Shown here in pieces: positions 28,568-37,880 of a stretch of 64,000 nucleotides of DNA. This DNA comes from an uncultured Pelagibacteraceae bacterium (lineage in GTDB: Bacteria > Pseudomonadota > Alphaproteobacteria > Pelagibacterales > Pelagibacteraceae). The notes under the pieces are model-generated. The model searched no databases and had not been told where the DNA came from. It saw nothing but the letters and a program-made list of their open reading frames with translations. A program made the position numbers and the translations under genes. Within the stretch, counting starts at the first letter, position 1. Each line of letters starts with the position of its first letter. The stretch spans positions 111,586 through 175,585 of the forward strand of contig CACHTV010000001.1 of assembly GCA_902582875.1 (NCBI GenBank), read 5' to 3'.

Positions 28568-29643
28568 TATAGTTTTAAGCCAGGGCCTTTCATGTAGGGA
28601 GCATCACTATCAAGTGGCCATCTAGATTTTGGAGAAATATCGATACTATCAATTAAATTTTTTTTAAATCTTTTTATTCCTGCCCACGCTATCATCGCTG
28701 CATTATCTCCACAGAATTTTAAGTCAGGATAAATAGCCTTAAAACCCATTTCTTTTGATAGTATTGTTAAATTTTCTCTGATTGATTTATTTGCAGCTAC
28801 ACCACCAGCCACAATCAACTGAACATTTTTTTCTTTAGTTCTATTTTTGAATTCTTGAATTGCTATTTTAGTTTTTTTATATAAAATTTTATTAATAGTA
28901 TGTTGAAAAGATGCTGCAAGATTATATTTTAAATTTTTATCTCCGTTTATTTTTTTAGATTCTCTCAACACTGCTGTTTTTAAACCAGCAAAAGATAAAT
29001 TACATCCAGCTTTATTAATTATCGGCTCAGGTAATTTGAAGTAATTTTTTTCACCTAATTTAGAAAATTTTTCTACAGCAGGCCCTCCTGGATACCCTAA
29101 ATCTAACATCTTTGCTGTTTTGTCAAAAGCTTCTCCAAGCGCATCATCTATAGTTGTGCCTAATTGCTCATAATGATTTACATCTTTAACAATCAGATAT
29201 TGTGTATGACCTCCCGATATAAGCAGAAGTAAATAAGGAAATTTAATTTTATTTTCTAACCCAGGACTGAGCGCATGACCTTCTAAATGATTTACACCAA
29301 TAAATGGTTTTTTAGAAAATGCTGCTATTGATTTTCCTATATTGAGCCCTACTGTGAGACAAACAATTAATCCTGGTCCAGCGGTTGCTGCAACTCCATC
29401 AATTTCTTTTAAGGAAATCTTGCTGTCTTTTAAAGCTTTATCAATAATAAATTCTATATTTTCAAGGTGAGCTCTTGCGGCTAATTCAGGAACGACCCCT
29501 CCAAATTCTTTATGTTCCTCTATTTGACTAGATACCACGTTAGATAATATGTCTGCGGTACCTTTTACATTTTCTCTAATTACCGCAGCAGCTGTTTCAT
29601 CACAGCTTGTTTCAATTCCTAAAAAAGTAATTTTTTTATTCAT
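28567..29643 (-). CDS. tsaD: tRNA N6-adenosine threonylcarbamoyltransferase TsaD
   Basis: Transfers threonylcarbamoyl to A37 of tRNAs reading ANN codons, with TsaB and TsaE. ASKHA fold with 'GIETSCDETAAAV' at the start, the metal-binding HLEGH near residue 115, 'LLISGGHTQ' and 'GGVAANKSIRE'. 358 residues, normal. It is divergent from hemC across 61 bases and is followed by the EVE gene. tsaB and tsaE are not in the window. Confidence 0.96.
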   Translation of the reverse strand: MNKKITFLGIETSCDETAAAVIRENVKGTADILSNVVSSQIEEHKEFGGVVPELAARAHLENIEFIIDKALKDSKISLKEIDGVAATAGPGLIVCLTVGLNIGKSIAAFSKKPFIGVNHLEGHALSPGLENKIKFPYLLLLISGGHTQYLIVKDVNHYEQLGTTIDDALGEAFDKTAKMLDLGYPGGPAVEKFSKLGEKNYFKLPEPIINKAGCNLSFAGLKTAVLRESKKINGDKNLKYNLAASFQHTINKILYKKTKIAIQEFKNRTKEKNVQLIVAGGVAANKSIRENLTILSKEMGFKAIYPDLKFCGDNAAMIAWAGIKRFKKNLIDSIDISPKSRWPLDSDAPYMKGPGLKL

Positions 29644-29704
29644 TAATTTATGCGTTAAAATTTAAAATAGTATAAAATACAATCATCAAATATATAAACT
29701 AATA

Positions 29705-30625
29705 ATGAAAAAAATTACAATCGGTTCTAGAGGAAGCAAATTATCCTTAGCTTACGTAGCAAAAGTTAAGAATCTTATTTTAGAAAAATCAAAAGATCTT
29801 AAAGATAGTGAACTTGTTATAAAAACCATTAAAACTTCTGGTGATATACACTCTGATATAAAATTATCAGAAATCGGTGGAAAAAACTTATTTTGTAAAG
29901 AGATTGAAGAAAATTTATTAGAAAACAATATTGATATTGCCGTTCATTCTTTAAAAGATATGGAGTCTGAACAACATAAAAATTTAATGATTGGAGCATA
30001 TATAAAAAGAAATGATCCTCGTGATGTTCTTATCTGTAATAAAATTGAAAATTTTAATGAATTATCTAATGGAGCAAAAATTGGATCAAGCTCTAGGCGA
30101 AGGGAGCTTCAACTAAAAAAAATTAATAAAAATGTTTCAGTATTAAATATTAGAGGAAATATTGATACAAGAATTAAAAAACTAGAAGATCAAAAATTAG
30201 ATGCAATAATTTTAGCTGCAGCAGGGGTAAAAAGTTTAAAATTAGAAAATAAAATAGGTTTCGTCTTTGATACAAATGAAATTCTTCCAGCGGTTGGTCA
30301 AGGAATTATTGCCGTTCAATGTCGGAGAGATGATGAATTAATTAAAAGTATTATAAAAAAAATAAACGACACAAAAACTAGTCTTTGTGCAATAGCAGAG
30401 AGAAAAATGCTTAAAATGATAGGTGGCGATTGTGAAACAGCAATTGGTGGATTAGCAGAAATTACTAACGATAATCTTACATTAAAAGCACAACTATTTT
30501 CTGATGAAGGTAACGAAAGTTTTGAATATAATTTTAGTGGAAGGGATATTGATGCAGCTATCATTGGTGAAACTGTTGGAGAAAAATTATTAAACTTAGC
30601 TGGTAATAAATTCAAAATAAGATGA
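29705..30625 (+). CDS. hemC: Hydroxymethylbilane synthase (porphobilinogen deaminase)
   Basis: Polymerises four porphobilinogens to hydroxymethylbilane in tetrapyrrole synthesis. 'TIGSRGSKLSLAYV', the catalytic Asp in 'AVHSLKDMES', 'GSSSRRRELQL' and the dipyrromethane cofactor cysteine Cys243 (GGDCETAIGG) are present. The usual motif at the cofactor site is GGC..P; here Asp precedes the Cys and Thr replaces Pro, a mild variant. 306 residues. hemD overlaps its stop by four bases. Confidence 0.95.
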   Translation: MKKITIGSRGSKLSLAYVAKVKNLILEKSKDLKDSELVIKTIKTSGDIHSDIKLSEIGGKNLFCKEIEENLLENNIDIAVHSLKDMESEQHKNLMIGAYIKRNDPRDVLICNKIENFNELSNGAKIGSSSRRRELQLKKINKNVSVLNIRGNIDTRIKKLEDQKLDAIILAAAGVKSLKLENKIGFVFDTNEILPAVGQGIIAVQCRRDDELIKSIIKKINDTKTSLCAIAERKMLKMIGGDCETAIGGLAEITNDNLTLKAQLFSDEGNESFEYNFSGRDIDAAIIGETVGEKLLNLAGNKFKIR

Positions 30626-31329
30626 ACATTTTAATAACAAGGCCGTTAATTGACTCAGAAGACTTGATGGGTAAACTTTTTTCTTTAGGTCATAAAATAA
30701 TTCATATACCAACTTTAAAAATATCAGCTGTTAAAACAGAGTCCGTAGATATAAATGAATATGATGCTCTTATTTTCACTAGTGCTAATGCTATTAGAAA
30801 TCTTAAAACTGTAAATGAAACAAAAAGTAAATTATGTTTTTGTGTTGGATCCATCACTGAAAAAATAGCAAGACAACTGGGTTATCATAATACTCTTTCG
30901 GCAGGAGGAACAGTAAACGCATTAAAAAATTTGATAATTAATTCTAATCAAATAAACGAAAAATCTAAAATAGCTTATTTTTGCGGAGATAACGTAGCTT
31001 ATGATTTAGATTCAGAGCTTAAAAAAGAAGGCTTGAAAATCAATAAGATTATTAATTATAAATCTGAAAAAATTACTGATCTAAATGATCAAAATAAAAA
31101 AATAATTGCCAATCATTCTCCCGACATAATATTCGTTTATTCACTGCGCAGTGGAGAGAGTTTTATAGAAATAACAAGAAATCATTCTCTTTATCCATTA
31201 ATGACAGGGTCCAAAGTTATGTGTATAAGCGAAAAGGTGGCTAATGTATTTAAATCTGATGGATGGAAAAAAGTAGAGGTATTTAATCCTGGTGAAGAGT
31301 TATTTAAGTTAGGGGAATTTAAAAAATGA
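30622..31329 (+). CDS. hemD: Uroporphyrinogen-III synthase HemD
   Basis: Closes and inverts ring D of hydroxymethylbilane to give uroporphyrinogen III, the substrate of HemE encoded at 13.9 kb. HemD proteins are poorly conserved; supports are 'NILITRPLIDSEDL', 'ALIFTSANAIRNL', 'FCVGSITEKIARQLGY' and 'CISEKVANVF' patterns, a length of 235 residues, and the position directly after hemC with a four-base overlap. The next gene, an MscS channel, also overlaps by four. Confidence 0.9.
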   Translation: MNILITRPLIDSEDLMGKLFSLGHKIIHIPTLKISAVKTESVDINEYDALIFTSANAIRNLKTVNETKSKLCFCVGSITEKIARQLGYHNTLSAGGTVNALKNLIINSNQINEKSKIAYFCGDNVAYDLDSELKKEGLKINKIINYKSEKITDLNDQNKKIIANHSPDIIFVYSLRSGESFIEITRNHSLYPLMTGSKVMCISEKVANVFKSDGWKKVEVFNPGEELFKLGEFKK

Positions 31330-32417
31330 ATGTATTAGAAAATTTTAGGGATTTATTTTTAGAAATCTGGCAACAAGGTATTGCTGGTGTTAACTTTACT
31401 CAAATTGGATTAGCAATTGCTATACTATTATTTTTTTTATTATTAAGAGGTTTGATTGCAAAATTTATTCTTCAAAGATTAAAAAACTACGTCGCTAAAA
31501 CTTCAAATAAATTTGATGATGCTTTAGTAGAGGCATCTTCAGGTCCAGTAAAATTTTTACCAATAGTGCTTGGTATATTTATGGCAACATCATATATGGA
31601 TTTCGAAGGAAAAATGTCCATCTTTGTTGACAACATAAATCGTTCTCTAATTACAATTTTAATATTTTGGTTAATTCATCAAATTGTTGAGCCTATAACC
31701 TTTTTAATCAAAAGAGTAGAAGAGCTATTATCTAAGGACCTACTTAATTGGGTTATTAAAGCAAATAAAATTTTAATTATTTTTTTTGGTTTTGCCGCAA
31801 CATTAGATATTTGGGGAATAAAAATTGCTCCAATAATTGCAGGACTTGGTTTATTTGGTGTTGCTGTTGCTTTAGGAGCACAAGATTTATTTAAAAATTT
31901 AATTTCTGGTATCTTAGTTCTAGTAGAAAAAAGATTTAAAATTGGAGATTGGATATATGTAGATGGTATTATTGAAGGTGTCGTTGAAAGAATAGGATTT
32001 AGATCTACTGTAATAAGAAAATTTGATAAATCAATTGCGACCATACCCAACGCTTCGTTTGCTGAGAATGCAGTAATTAATGTTACAGAAACTACAAATT
32101 GGAGGATTAGTTGGATTATAACTTTGCAGTATAGTTCTACAATTGATCAGTTAAAAAATATAAGAGACCAAATAGAAAAATTTATAACTACAAATAAAGA
32201 TTTTAAAATTGGAGAAGACACGGAGCATGCAGTTCGAATAGATAAGTTTTCTGACAGTTCAATAGATATGTATGTAAGGTGTTTTACAGTCACAGATGAT
32301 TGGGGAGAATGGCTTAAGGTTAAGGAAAGATTGGCTGTTAAGATAAAAGAAATTGTAGAGACCAATGGTGCTTCATTCGCCTTTCCTAGCACATCTATTT
32401 ATGTGGAGAAAAAGTAA
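31326..32417 (+). CDS. MscS-family mechanosensitive ion channel
   Basis: Small-conductance channel predicted to release solutes on hypo-osmotic shock. Three to four N-terminal hydrophobic helices (near residues 22-42, 75-90, 110-125 and 145-165) precede the pore helix with the 'GLGLFGVAVALGAQDLFKNLISG' Gly/Ala pattern around residues 176-198. The beta domain 'FKIGDWI..DGIIEGVVERIGFRSTVIR' and a C-terminal alpha/beta domain follow. 363 residues. Sits in a coupled run hemC-hemD-mscS-yggT-folD, with one-base overlap to yggT. Confidence 0.9.
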   Translation: MNVLENFRDLFLEIWQQGIAGVNFTQIGLAIAILLFFLLLRGLIAKFILQRLKNYVAKTSNKFDDALVEASSGPVKFLPIVLGIFMATSYMDFEGKMSIFVDNINRSLITILIFWLIHQIVEPITFLIKRVEELLSKDLLNWVIKANKILIIFFGFAATLDIWGIKIAPIIAGLGLFGVAVALGAQDLFKNLISGILVLVEKRFKIGDWIYVDGIIEGVVERIGFRSTVIRKFDKSIATIPNASFAENAVINVTETTNWRISWIITLQYSSTIDQLKNIRDQIEKFITTNKDFKIGEDTEHAVRIDKFSDSSIDMYVRCFTVTDDWGEWLKVKERLAVKIKEIVETNGASFAFPSTSIYVEKK

Positions 32418-32707
32418 TGAAATCTTTTTTTATATTATTTGATAATATTATAAGCCTTTATATTTGGGTTTTAATTATAAATGTGATTATGAGTTGGTTA
32501 GTTGCATTTAATGTTTTAAATACAAGCAATCGATTTGTTTACTCTGTTTTGGATATTTCGCATAAATTGACGGATCCTCCTTTAAATTTTATAAGGAGAT
32601 ATCTTCCTAATTTAGGCTCAATAGATATTTCTCCAATTATACTAATTTTAGGACTCATGTTTCTAAGAAACCTTGTATTTGAAATGTTTGCTCCTTCGTT
32701 ATTTTAA
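32417..32707 (+). CDS. YggT family membrane protein
   Basis: Small integral membrane protein of the YggT family, unknown function, sometimes linked to osmotic or potassium handling. 96 residues with two hydrophobic segments (about 6-30 and 70-92) and the characteristic 'VLDISHKLTDPPLNFIRRYLP' region between them, ending with the 'GSIDISPIILILGL' motif. It overlaps the MscS gene by one base and is two bases before folD. Confidence 0.9.
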   Translation: MKSFFILFDNIISLYIWVLIINVIMSWLVAFNVLNTSNRFVYSVLDISHKLTDPPLNFIRRYLPNLGSIDISPIILILGLMFLRNLVFEMFAPSLF

Positions 32708-32709
32708 TT

Positions 32710-33552
32710 ATGATTATTGATGGAAAAAAAGAAGCAGAAGTTTTAAGAGAAGAGATTAAAAAAGAAATTACTTCTATTAAAAATAAAACTAACAAAACAC
32801 CAGGATTAACAGTTATTTTGATTGGAGATTTTGCTCCAAGTCAAATATATGTAAGAAACAAAGAAAAAAGTTCGAAAGAAGTTGGAATTAATTCGAACGT
32901 TATTAAATATTCAAAAGATGTAACCGAAGAAGAGATCTTAAAAAAAATAGAAGAATTAAATAATGATAAAAATGTGTCAGGTATTTTAGTGCAACTTCCT
33001 TTACCGGACCAAATCAGCAGAGAGAAAATTATTAATTTAATAGATCCTTCAAAAGATGTAGATGGATTTAATCCAATTAATGTTGGAAATTTAGCTTCAG
33101 GATATAATGCAATAATTCCTTGCACTCCTTTAGGATGCATACTATTGCTAAAAAAAGTTGAAAAAGATTTATCAGGAAAGCATGCAGTAATTATTGGCAG
33201 ATCTAATTTAAATGGGAAGCCAATAGCTCAACTTTTATTAAAAGAAAATTGTACGGTTACAATTACTCATTCAAAAACGAAAAATTTAAAAGAGGAATGT
33301 TTAAAAGCAGATATTTTGATTGCTGCAGTTGGAGTGGCAAATTTAGTAAAAAAAGATTGGGTTAAAAGTGGTGCAATCATAATTGACGTAGGAATCAATA
33401 AGCAAGGAGATAAGATTGTTGGTGACGTCAGCTTTGAAGAAGTGAAAGATAAGGTGAAAGCTATTACACCTGTTCCTGGAGGAGTGGGTCCTATGACAAT
33501 CGCGTGTTTATTAAAAAATACTTTAGAGTGTTTTAAAGCTCGTTTGACTTAG
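32710..33552 (+). CDS. folD: Methylenetetrahydrofolate dehydrogenase / cyclohydrolase FolD
   Basis: Interconverts 5,10-methylene-, methenyl- and 10-formyl-tetrahydrofolate, supplying one-carbon units (for instance to PurH). 'GDFAPSQIYVRNKEKSSKEVG' contains the catalytic Tyr and Lys, 'VQLPLPDQI' and 'KDVDGFNPINVG' bind folate, 'IIGRSNLNGKPIAQLL' the NADP, and 'TPVPGGVGPMT' the C-terminal signature. 280 residues. Its last 20 bases overlap the convergent psiE gene. Confidence 0.96.
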   Translation: MIIDGKKEAEVLREEIKKEITSIKNKTNKTPGLTVILIGDFAPSQIYVRNKEKSSKEVGINSNVIKYSKDVTEEEILKKIEELNNDKNVSGILVQLPLPDQISREKIINLIDPSKDVDGFNPINVGNLASGYNAIIPCTPLGCILLLKKVEKDLSGKHAVIIGRSNLNGKPIAQLLLKENCTVTITHSKTKNLKEECLKADILIAAVGVANLVKKDWVKSGAIIIDVGINKQGDKIVGDVSFEEVKDKVKAITPVPGGVGPMTIACLLKNTLECFKARLT

Positions 33553-33919
33553 AATTATCAATTTTTAAAAATTTACTATTTCTAAATCTTATCACTACAG
33601 TGGCTATTGCTACGATCAAAATTGCAACCGAAATATAAATTAAATTTGTCGGGTCACTATCTTTATCTTGAAGTATGATAAATCTAGCAAGTGCAGTTAT
33701 AGCGATTACCAAAGGATAAGTAATTCTTACTGCTCTTGTTTCCCAGTAGGATTTTACCAGACCAATAACCTCGATGTAGATGAACATAAGAAGTAAATCT
33801 GCTAACTCTATGTTCTTATTTTCATACATAAGTTTAACTTCAAGTAAGAACGCAATTATAGTTGATATTAAAACAAATAGTACTGCAGTTAATTGGATAT
33901 TTCGAATCGTATTACTCAT
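33533..33919 (-). CDS. PsiE-family (phosphate-starvation-inducible E) membrane protein
   Basis: Four-helix membrane protein of the PsiE family; in E. coli it is induced by phosphate limitation but the molecular role is unknown. 'LLLMFIYIEVIGLVKSYWE' (residues ~43-61) and 'RITYPLVIAITALARFIIL' (~67-85) are the recognisable family core. The ATG at 33919 is preferred to a TTG one codon before it. Overlaps folD by 20 bases at the 3' ends. No Pho-box search was possible by eye. Confidence 0.82.
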   Translation of the reverse strand: MSNTIRNIQLTAVLFVLISTIIAFLLEVKLMYENKNIELADLLLMFIYIEVIGLVKSYWETRAVRITYPLVIAITALARFIILQDKDSDPTNLIYISVAILIVAIATVVIRFRNSKFLKIDNSKSNEL

Positions 33920-33940
33920 CAATTAATTATTATCAGAATT

Positions 33941-35125
33941 TTAAGATTTGTATAACTGTTTAGAGTGGTATTTAATAAATTTTTCTACTTTAGACTTATT
34001 AAAAGATTTATTTTCTTCGAAAGAAACTTTTTTCATTGAATAAGCTTTATTTTTTGTTCTTCTGGATACAATTGTCACATTACCCTTATATAAATTCAAA
34101 ACAATATCACCTGAAACTTTACTTCTTTTTTTATCAACTATTTTTTGGAGCTTTATTCTTCTTTTTGAAAACCAATAGCCATTGTAAACTAGCTCAGCAT
34201 ATTCCGGCATAATTCTTTCTTTCATATGTACTGTTTTTTTATCTAAAGTGACGGACTCCATAGCTCTATGCGCTATATATAAAATTGTTCCTCCTGGTGT
34301 TTCGTAAACACCTCTTGATTTAATACCAATAAATCTGTTTTCTACTAGGTCAACTCTTCCTATGCCATTTTTACCTGCTAAAAAATTCAATTTTTGTAGA
34401 AGTTTTTCTGGGCTTAGTTTTTTTCCATTAATAGAAACTGGATCGCTATTTCTAAAAGTGATTTTAATTTTTGTCTTTCTATTCGGGGCTTTTTCTGGAG
34501 ATACTGTTCTTTGAAAGATAAACTCTGGAGCGGAATTTTTGGGATTTTCTAAGACTTTACCCTCGGTTGAAGTATGGAAGATATTATCATCTATTGAAAA
34601 GGGAGGAGCACCTTTTTTATCTTTTGGAATAGGTATGTTATTTTTTTTAGCATAATTAATTAAATCTGTTCTTGATTGAAGTTTCCACTCCCTCCACGGT
34701 GCTATAACTTTAATTTTTTTTCCTCCAAAAAAAGCATATCCAAGTTCAAATCTTACCTGATCATTTCCTTTTCCGGTCGCCCCATGAGAGACTGCAAATG
34801 CTTTAAATTTTTTTGCAATTGCAATTTGCCTTTTAGCAATTAATGGTCTAGCTATGGATGTTCCTAATAAATAAACTCCCTCATAAACAGCATGGGCTCT
34901 AATCATTGGAAAGACATACTCTTTAACGAATGTATTTTTTAAATTTTCAATGATTATTTTTTTTACACCTAACCTTTTTGCATTTTTAATAATCTTTTTT
35001 TTATTCATGACTTGACCAATATCAGAAGTGTAAGCAATAATTTCAGCCTTATAATTTTCTTGAAGCCACTTTAAAATTATCGAAGTATCAAGCCCACCTG
35101 AATAGGCCAAAACAATTTTTTTCAT
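33941..35125 (-). CDS. argG: Argininosuccinate synthase
   Basis: ATP-dependent joining of citrulline and aspartate in arginine synthesis. The PP-loop AYSGGLDTS spans residues 7-15, 'SHGATGKGNDQVRFE' near 114-128 binds nucleotide and aspartate, and 'SIDDNIFHTSTEGK' and 'GIGRVDLVENRFIGIKSRGVYE' regions complete the synthase core. 394 residues, normal. It abuts the upstream IalB-like gene with no gap. Confidence 0.96.
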   Translation of the reverse strand: MKKIVLAYSGGLDTSIILKWLQENYKAEIIAYTSDIGQVMNKKKIIKNAKRLGVKKIIIENLKNTFVKEYVFPMIRAHAVYEGVYLLGTSIARPLIAKRQIAIAKKFKAFAVSHGATGKGNDQVRFELGYAFFGGKKIKVIAPWREWKLQSRTDLINYAKKNNIPIPKDKKGAPPFSIDDNIFHTSTEGKVLENPKNSAPEFIFQRTVSPEKAPNRKTKIKITFRNSDPVSINGKKLSPEKLLQKLNFLAGKNGIGRVDLVENRFIGIKSRGVYETPGGTILYIAHRAMESVTLDKKTVHMKERIMPEYAELVYNGYWFSKRRIKLQKIVDKKRSKVSGDIVLNLYKGNVTIVSRRTKNKAYSMKKVSFEENKSFNKSKVEKFIKYHSKQLYKS

Positions 35126-35626
35126 TTAATTGCAAGTTTTTTTTGCTGTATTATATGCTTTAGTAAATCCCATCATAGAGTAATGATCAGTGGTTTCCGC
35201 ACCCTTAGATGTTCTTGCTTTAACAATTAGGTTAGTTGCTCTTTTCATTAATTTTATAAAATTTTTTTCTTCTTGATCGTCAAGTAGCCATGCAAAATTT
35301 TTCTGTGAGAAAAAAGAATATCTTTTTTTTCCAGAGCTCGCTGTAACAGTAGATGATTTATAATCATGCCCGCTCGTTAAACTAACTTCATCCTTGATAT
35401 CTTCAGAAGGTCTGAAAGTTACAAATAATTTTGATTTTTCCCTCTTAATTGAAGCAGGAGCTCTTTTTGTGGGTACAGTTTGAGCAAAACAAATTTTTCC
35501 TTTATCTGTCTCTACAGTAAAACTTTCCCAATTTTTATATTTCCCAGTTGATCTTGGAGTATTAGCACTTACGCTAAAAGAAAACAAAATAAGAAAAATT
35601 AAAGTAAAAATCTTTTTAATTAACAT
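35126..35626 (-). CDS. IalB-like (invasion-associated locus B) family secreted protein
   Basis: Predicted periplasmic protein of the IalB superfamily, widespread in alphaproteobacteria and of unknown function despite the name. A signal peptide is clear (KKIF then a hydrophobic core, cleavage after SANT-type site near residue 22). The mature part has 'YKNWESFTVETDKGKICFAQTVPTK', a 'VTFRPSEDIKDEVS' strand and a C-terminal cysteine that could pair with the one near residue 48. 166 residues. Encoded immediately upstream of argG, with which it shares a transcript. Confidence 0.72.
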   Translation of the reverse strand: MLIKKIFTLIFLILFSFSVSANTPRSTGKYKNWESFTVETDKGKICFAQTVPTKRAPASIKREKSKLFVTFRPSEDIKDEVSLTSGHDYKSSTVTASSGKKRYSFFSQKNFAWLLDDQEEKNFIKLMKRATNLIVKARTSKGAETTDHYSMMGFTKAYNTAKKTCN

Positions 35627-35670
35627 AATTTTATTTTTATACTAAAAATAGGCTATTTCAATGGTTTGAA

Positions 35671-36708
35671 TTAAGGAGCTGGATTGGGATTGTTATTATG
35701 TATAATATTGATCTTTTCTAATATTTCTTCAGTTAACTCGATACTGATACTCTCAATATTTTCTTTTAGCTGATCCATTGTTGTTGCTCCAATAATATTA
35801 CTTGTTACAAAAGGTCTTGAATTAACAAAAGCCTGAGCAAGTTGAACCATGGTCAGATTAATTTCTTTAGAAAGTTTATAGTATTCATCATAAGCTTTCA
35901 TTGCTAAAGGATTAATCATTCTCTCCCAACCTTTAAATAAAGTCATTCTCGCGTTTTTAGGCATTTGACCGTTTCTATATTTTCCAGACAAGGCTCCTGA
36001 TGCTAAAGGATAGTAAACTAATAAACCACATTTTTCTCTAATGGAAATTTCTGACATGCCTATTTCATATGTTCTATTAACTAAGCTATAAGGGTTTTGA
36101 ACAGACATCATTCTAGGCAGGTTTTTATTTTTTGATATCTCTAAATATTTTGAAAGACCATAGGGAGTTTCATTAGACATTCCAATATATCTAATTTTTC
36201 CACTTTTGATAAATTTTTCTAACACCTGTAAGATTTTTTCAAAATTATTCCACTCACCTTCATTTTTATTTATCTGATATTCTCTTCTACCAAAACAATT
36301 TGTAGATCTTTCAGGCCAATGTAATTGATATAAATCTATGTAGTCTGTTTTCAATCTTTTTAAACTTCCATCAATAGCTAGACCGATGTTTTTCTCATTA
36401 TAATTATTTTCTCCACCTCTAATCCATTCACAACGAGGTCCAGCAACTTTTGATGCTAAAATAATTTTATCTCTACTTTTTCTTTTTTCAAACCAATTCC
36501 CAATCATCACCTCTGTCTTTCCATAAGACTCTGCTGTTGGAGGTACCGAATATATTTCTGCTGTATCAAAAAAATTGACTCCTTGATCAACAGAATAATC
36601 CATTTGTTCAAAAGCATCTTTTTCTGAATTTTGAGTTCCCCAAGTCATAGTCCCAAGACAAATAGAACTGACACTAAGGTTTGTATTTCCTAATTTCTTG
36701 AATTTCAT
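35671..36708 (-). CDS. Aldo/keto reductase (Tas-like)
   Basis: NADPH-dependent oxidoreductase of the aldo/keto reductase superfamily, Tas/YajO branch; physiological substrate unknown. 'LGTMTWGTQNSE' near 18, catalytic Asp48 and Tyr53 in FFDTAEIYS, a Lys in 'LASKVAG' and His in 'DLYQLHWPERS' make up the tetrad. 'TSNIIGATTMDQLKEN' is the NADP-binding end. 345 residues. Divergent from the Bax-inhibitor gene over 77 bases. Confidence 0.92.
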   Translation of the reverse strand: MKFKKLGNTNLSVSSICLGTMTWGTQNSEKDAFEQMDYSVDQGVNFFDTAEIYSVPPTAESYGKTEVMIGNWFEKRKSRDKIILASKVAGPRCEWIRGGENNYNEKNIGLAIDGSLKRLKTDYIDLYQLHWPERSTNCFGRREYQINKNEGEWNNFEKILQVLEKFIKSGKIRYIGMSNETPYGLSKYLEISKNKNLPRMMSVQNPYSLVNRTYEIGMSEISIREKCGLLVYYPLASGALSGKYRNGQMPKNARMTLFKGWERMINPLAMKAYDEYYKLSKEINLTMVQLAQAFVNSRPFVTSNIIGATTMDQLKENIESISIELTEEILEKINIIHNNNPNPAP

Positions 36709-36785
36709 AAAAATGCAATATTAAAGGTTTTTTTAAAGCAATTATTGCCTATTGAAAAGTTAATAAAAATTCATATATTAAAGTT

Positions 36786-37535
36786 ATGGAATTTAATAAG
36801 CAAACTTCTACAGCAAGATCTTCGGCATCAGAAGCTATTATCGATCAAGGTTTAAGAGCCTACATGCTGAAAGTTTATAATTACATGGCTTCAGGAGTCC
36901 TATTAACCGGTGTTGTTGCTCTCTTATTTTTCAAAATGGCTGTGGTTTCGGACGGAGGTCAAATCATAGGTTTAACTAATTTTGGAAATACAATTTATGC
37001 TTCGGGTTTAAAATGGGTAATAATGTTAGCTCCATTGGCTGTAGTTTTTTATATGAGTTTTGGAATTGCTAAAATGTCTGCTGCAAAAGCTCAGACGACT
37101 TTTTGGGTTTTCGCAGCTTTAATGGGAGCTTCTCTTTCTTCAATATTTTTAATTTATACAGGAGCAAGTATAACTAGAGTTTTCTTTATTACTGCAGGAA
37201 CGTTTGGAGCAATGAGTATTTATGGCTACACAACTAAAAAAGACTTAACGAAATTAGGCTCTTTTTTAATGATGGGTCTTTTTGGAATAATAATTGCATC
37301 AATCGTTAACATTTTTATGAAATCTTCTATGATGTATTTTGTAATCTCTATCATTGGAGTTTTAGTATTTGTTGGATTAACTGCTTACGATACTCAAAAA
37401 ATTAAAAATATGTATTTGGCAAGCGATAGTGGCGAGCTAATGGGTAAAAAGGCAGTAATGGGTGCTTTAACACTATACTTAGATTTCATTAATCTATTTA
37501 TTATGCTTTTAAGACTTTTTGGTCAAAGAAGATAA
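36786..37535 (+). CDS. Bax inhibitor-1 / YccA family membrane protein
   Basis: Seven-helix membrane protein of the BI-1/YbhL family, reported in bacteria to act as a pH-sensitive calcium leak or to interact with FtsH. Hydrophobic helices fill residues 28 to 245. The conserved 'YDTQKIKNMY' with the Asp near residue 206 and the final 'LYLDFINLFIMLLRLFG' are diagnostic. 249 residues. It directly abuts the convergent DUF2794 gene. I looked for a ybhL-type leader RNA in the 77-base upstream gap and did not see one. Confidence 0.93.
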   Translation: MEFNKQTSTARSSASEAIIDQGLRAYMLKVYNYMASGVLLTGVVALLFFKMAVVSDGGQIIGLTNFGNTIYASGLKWVIMLAPLAVVFYMSFGIAKMSAAKAQTTFWVFAALMGASLSSIFLIYTGASITRVFFITAGTFGAMSIYGYTTKKDLTKLGSFLMMGLFGIIIASIVNIFMKSSMMYFVISIIGVLVFVGLTAYDTQKIKNMYLASDSGELMGKKAVMGALTLYLDFINLFIMLLRLFGQRR

Positions 37536-37880
37536 TTATTTTACTAATCTTAAATTATTCCAGCTAGTTTTATCAATCAGTTGATTTAAATTTTCAGACT
37601 TCTTTAGTATATTTCCGTTCTTATCTTTTATTAAGAATTTTTCATTGTAATAATTGGGTTTAAAGTTTTTTAATATTCTTAAAACTGGTTTGTCAGAAGC
37701 TCTTTGATAGACATCAAATGATATTTCTCTGGAGCCAGATGAAAAAGAATAGTCTTTCCAAGTTCCGTTTGAAACCATTTTTGCATATAAATTCAAAATA
37801 CTTTGAAGCTCTCTTTTTACAAAAAATTTTTCTTTTTCCTTTTTTAGATCATTATTAATGACTAGTTTTATATTTTTCAT
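37536..37880 (-). CDS. DUF2794 family protein
   Basis: Small cytosolic protein matching the alphaproteobacterial DUF2794 family, function unknown. The pattern 'FVKRELQSILNLYAKMVSNGTWKDY' (residues ~20-44) followed by 'ISFDVYQRASDKPVLRILK' is the family core. 114 residues. It overlaps the septation-protein gene by four bases on the same strand, so the two are likely coupled. Confidence 0.83.
   Translation of the reverse strand: MKNIKLVINNDLKKEKEKFFVKRELQSILNLYAKMVSNGTWKDYSFSSGSREISFDVYQRASDKPVLRILKNFKPNYYNEKFLIKDKNGNILKKSENLNQLIDKTSWNNLRLVK

Noticed and set aside
36709..36785. ybhL-type leader RNA before the Bax-inhibitor-1 gene
   Set aside because: The 77-base gap is mostly A/T with no convincing stem; I see nothing resembling a conserved leader.
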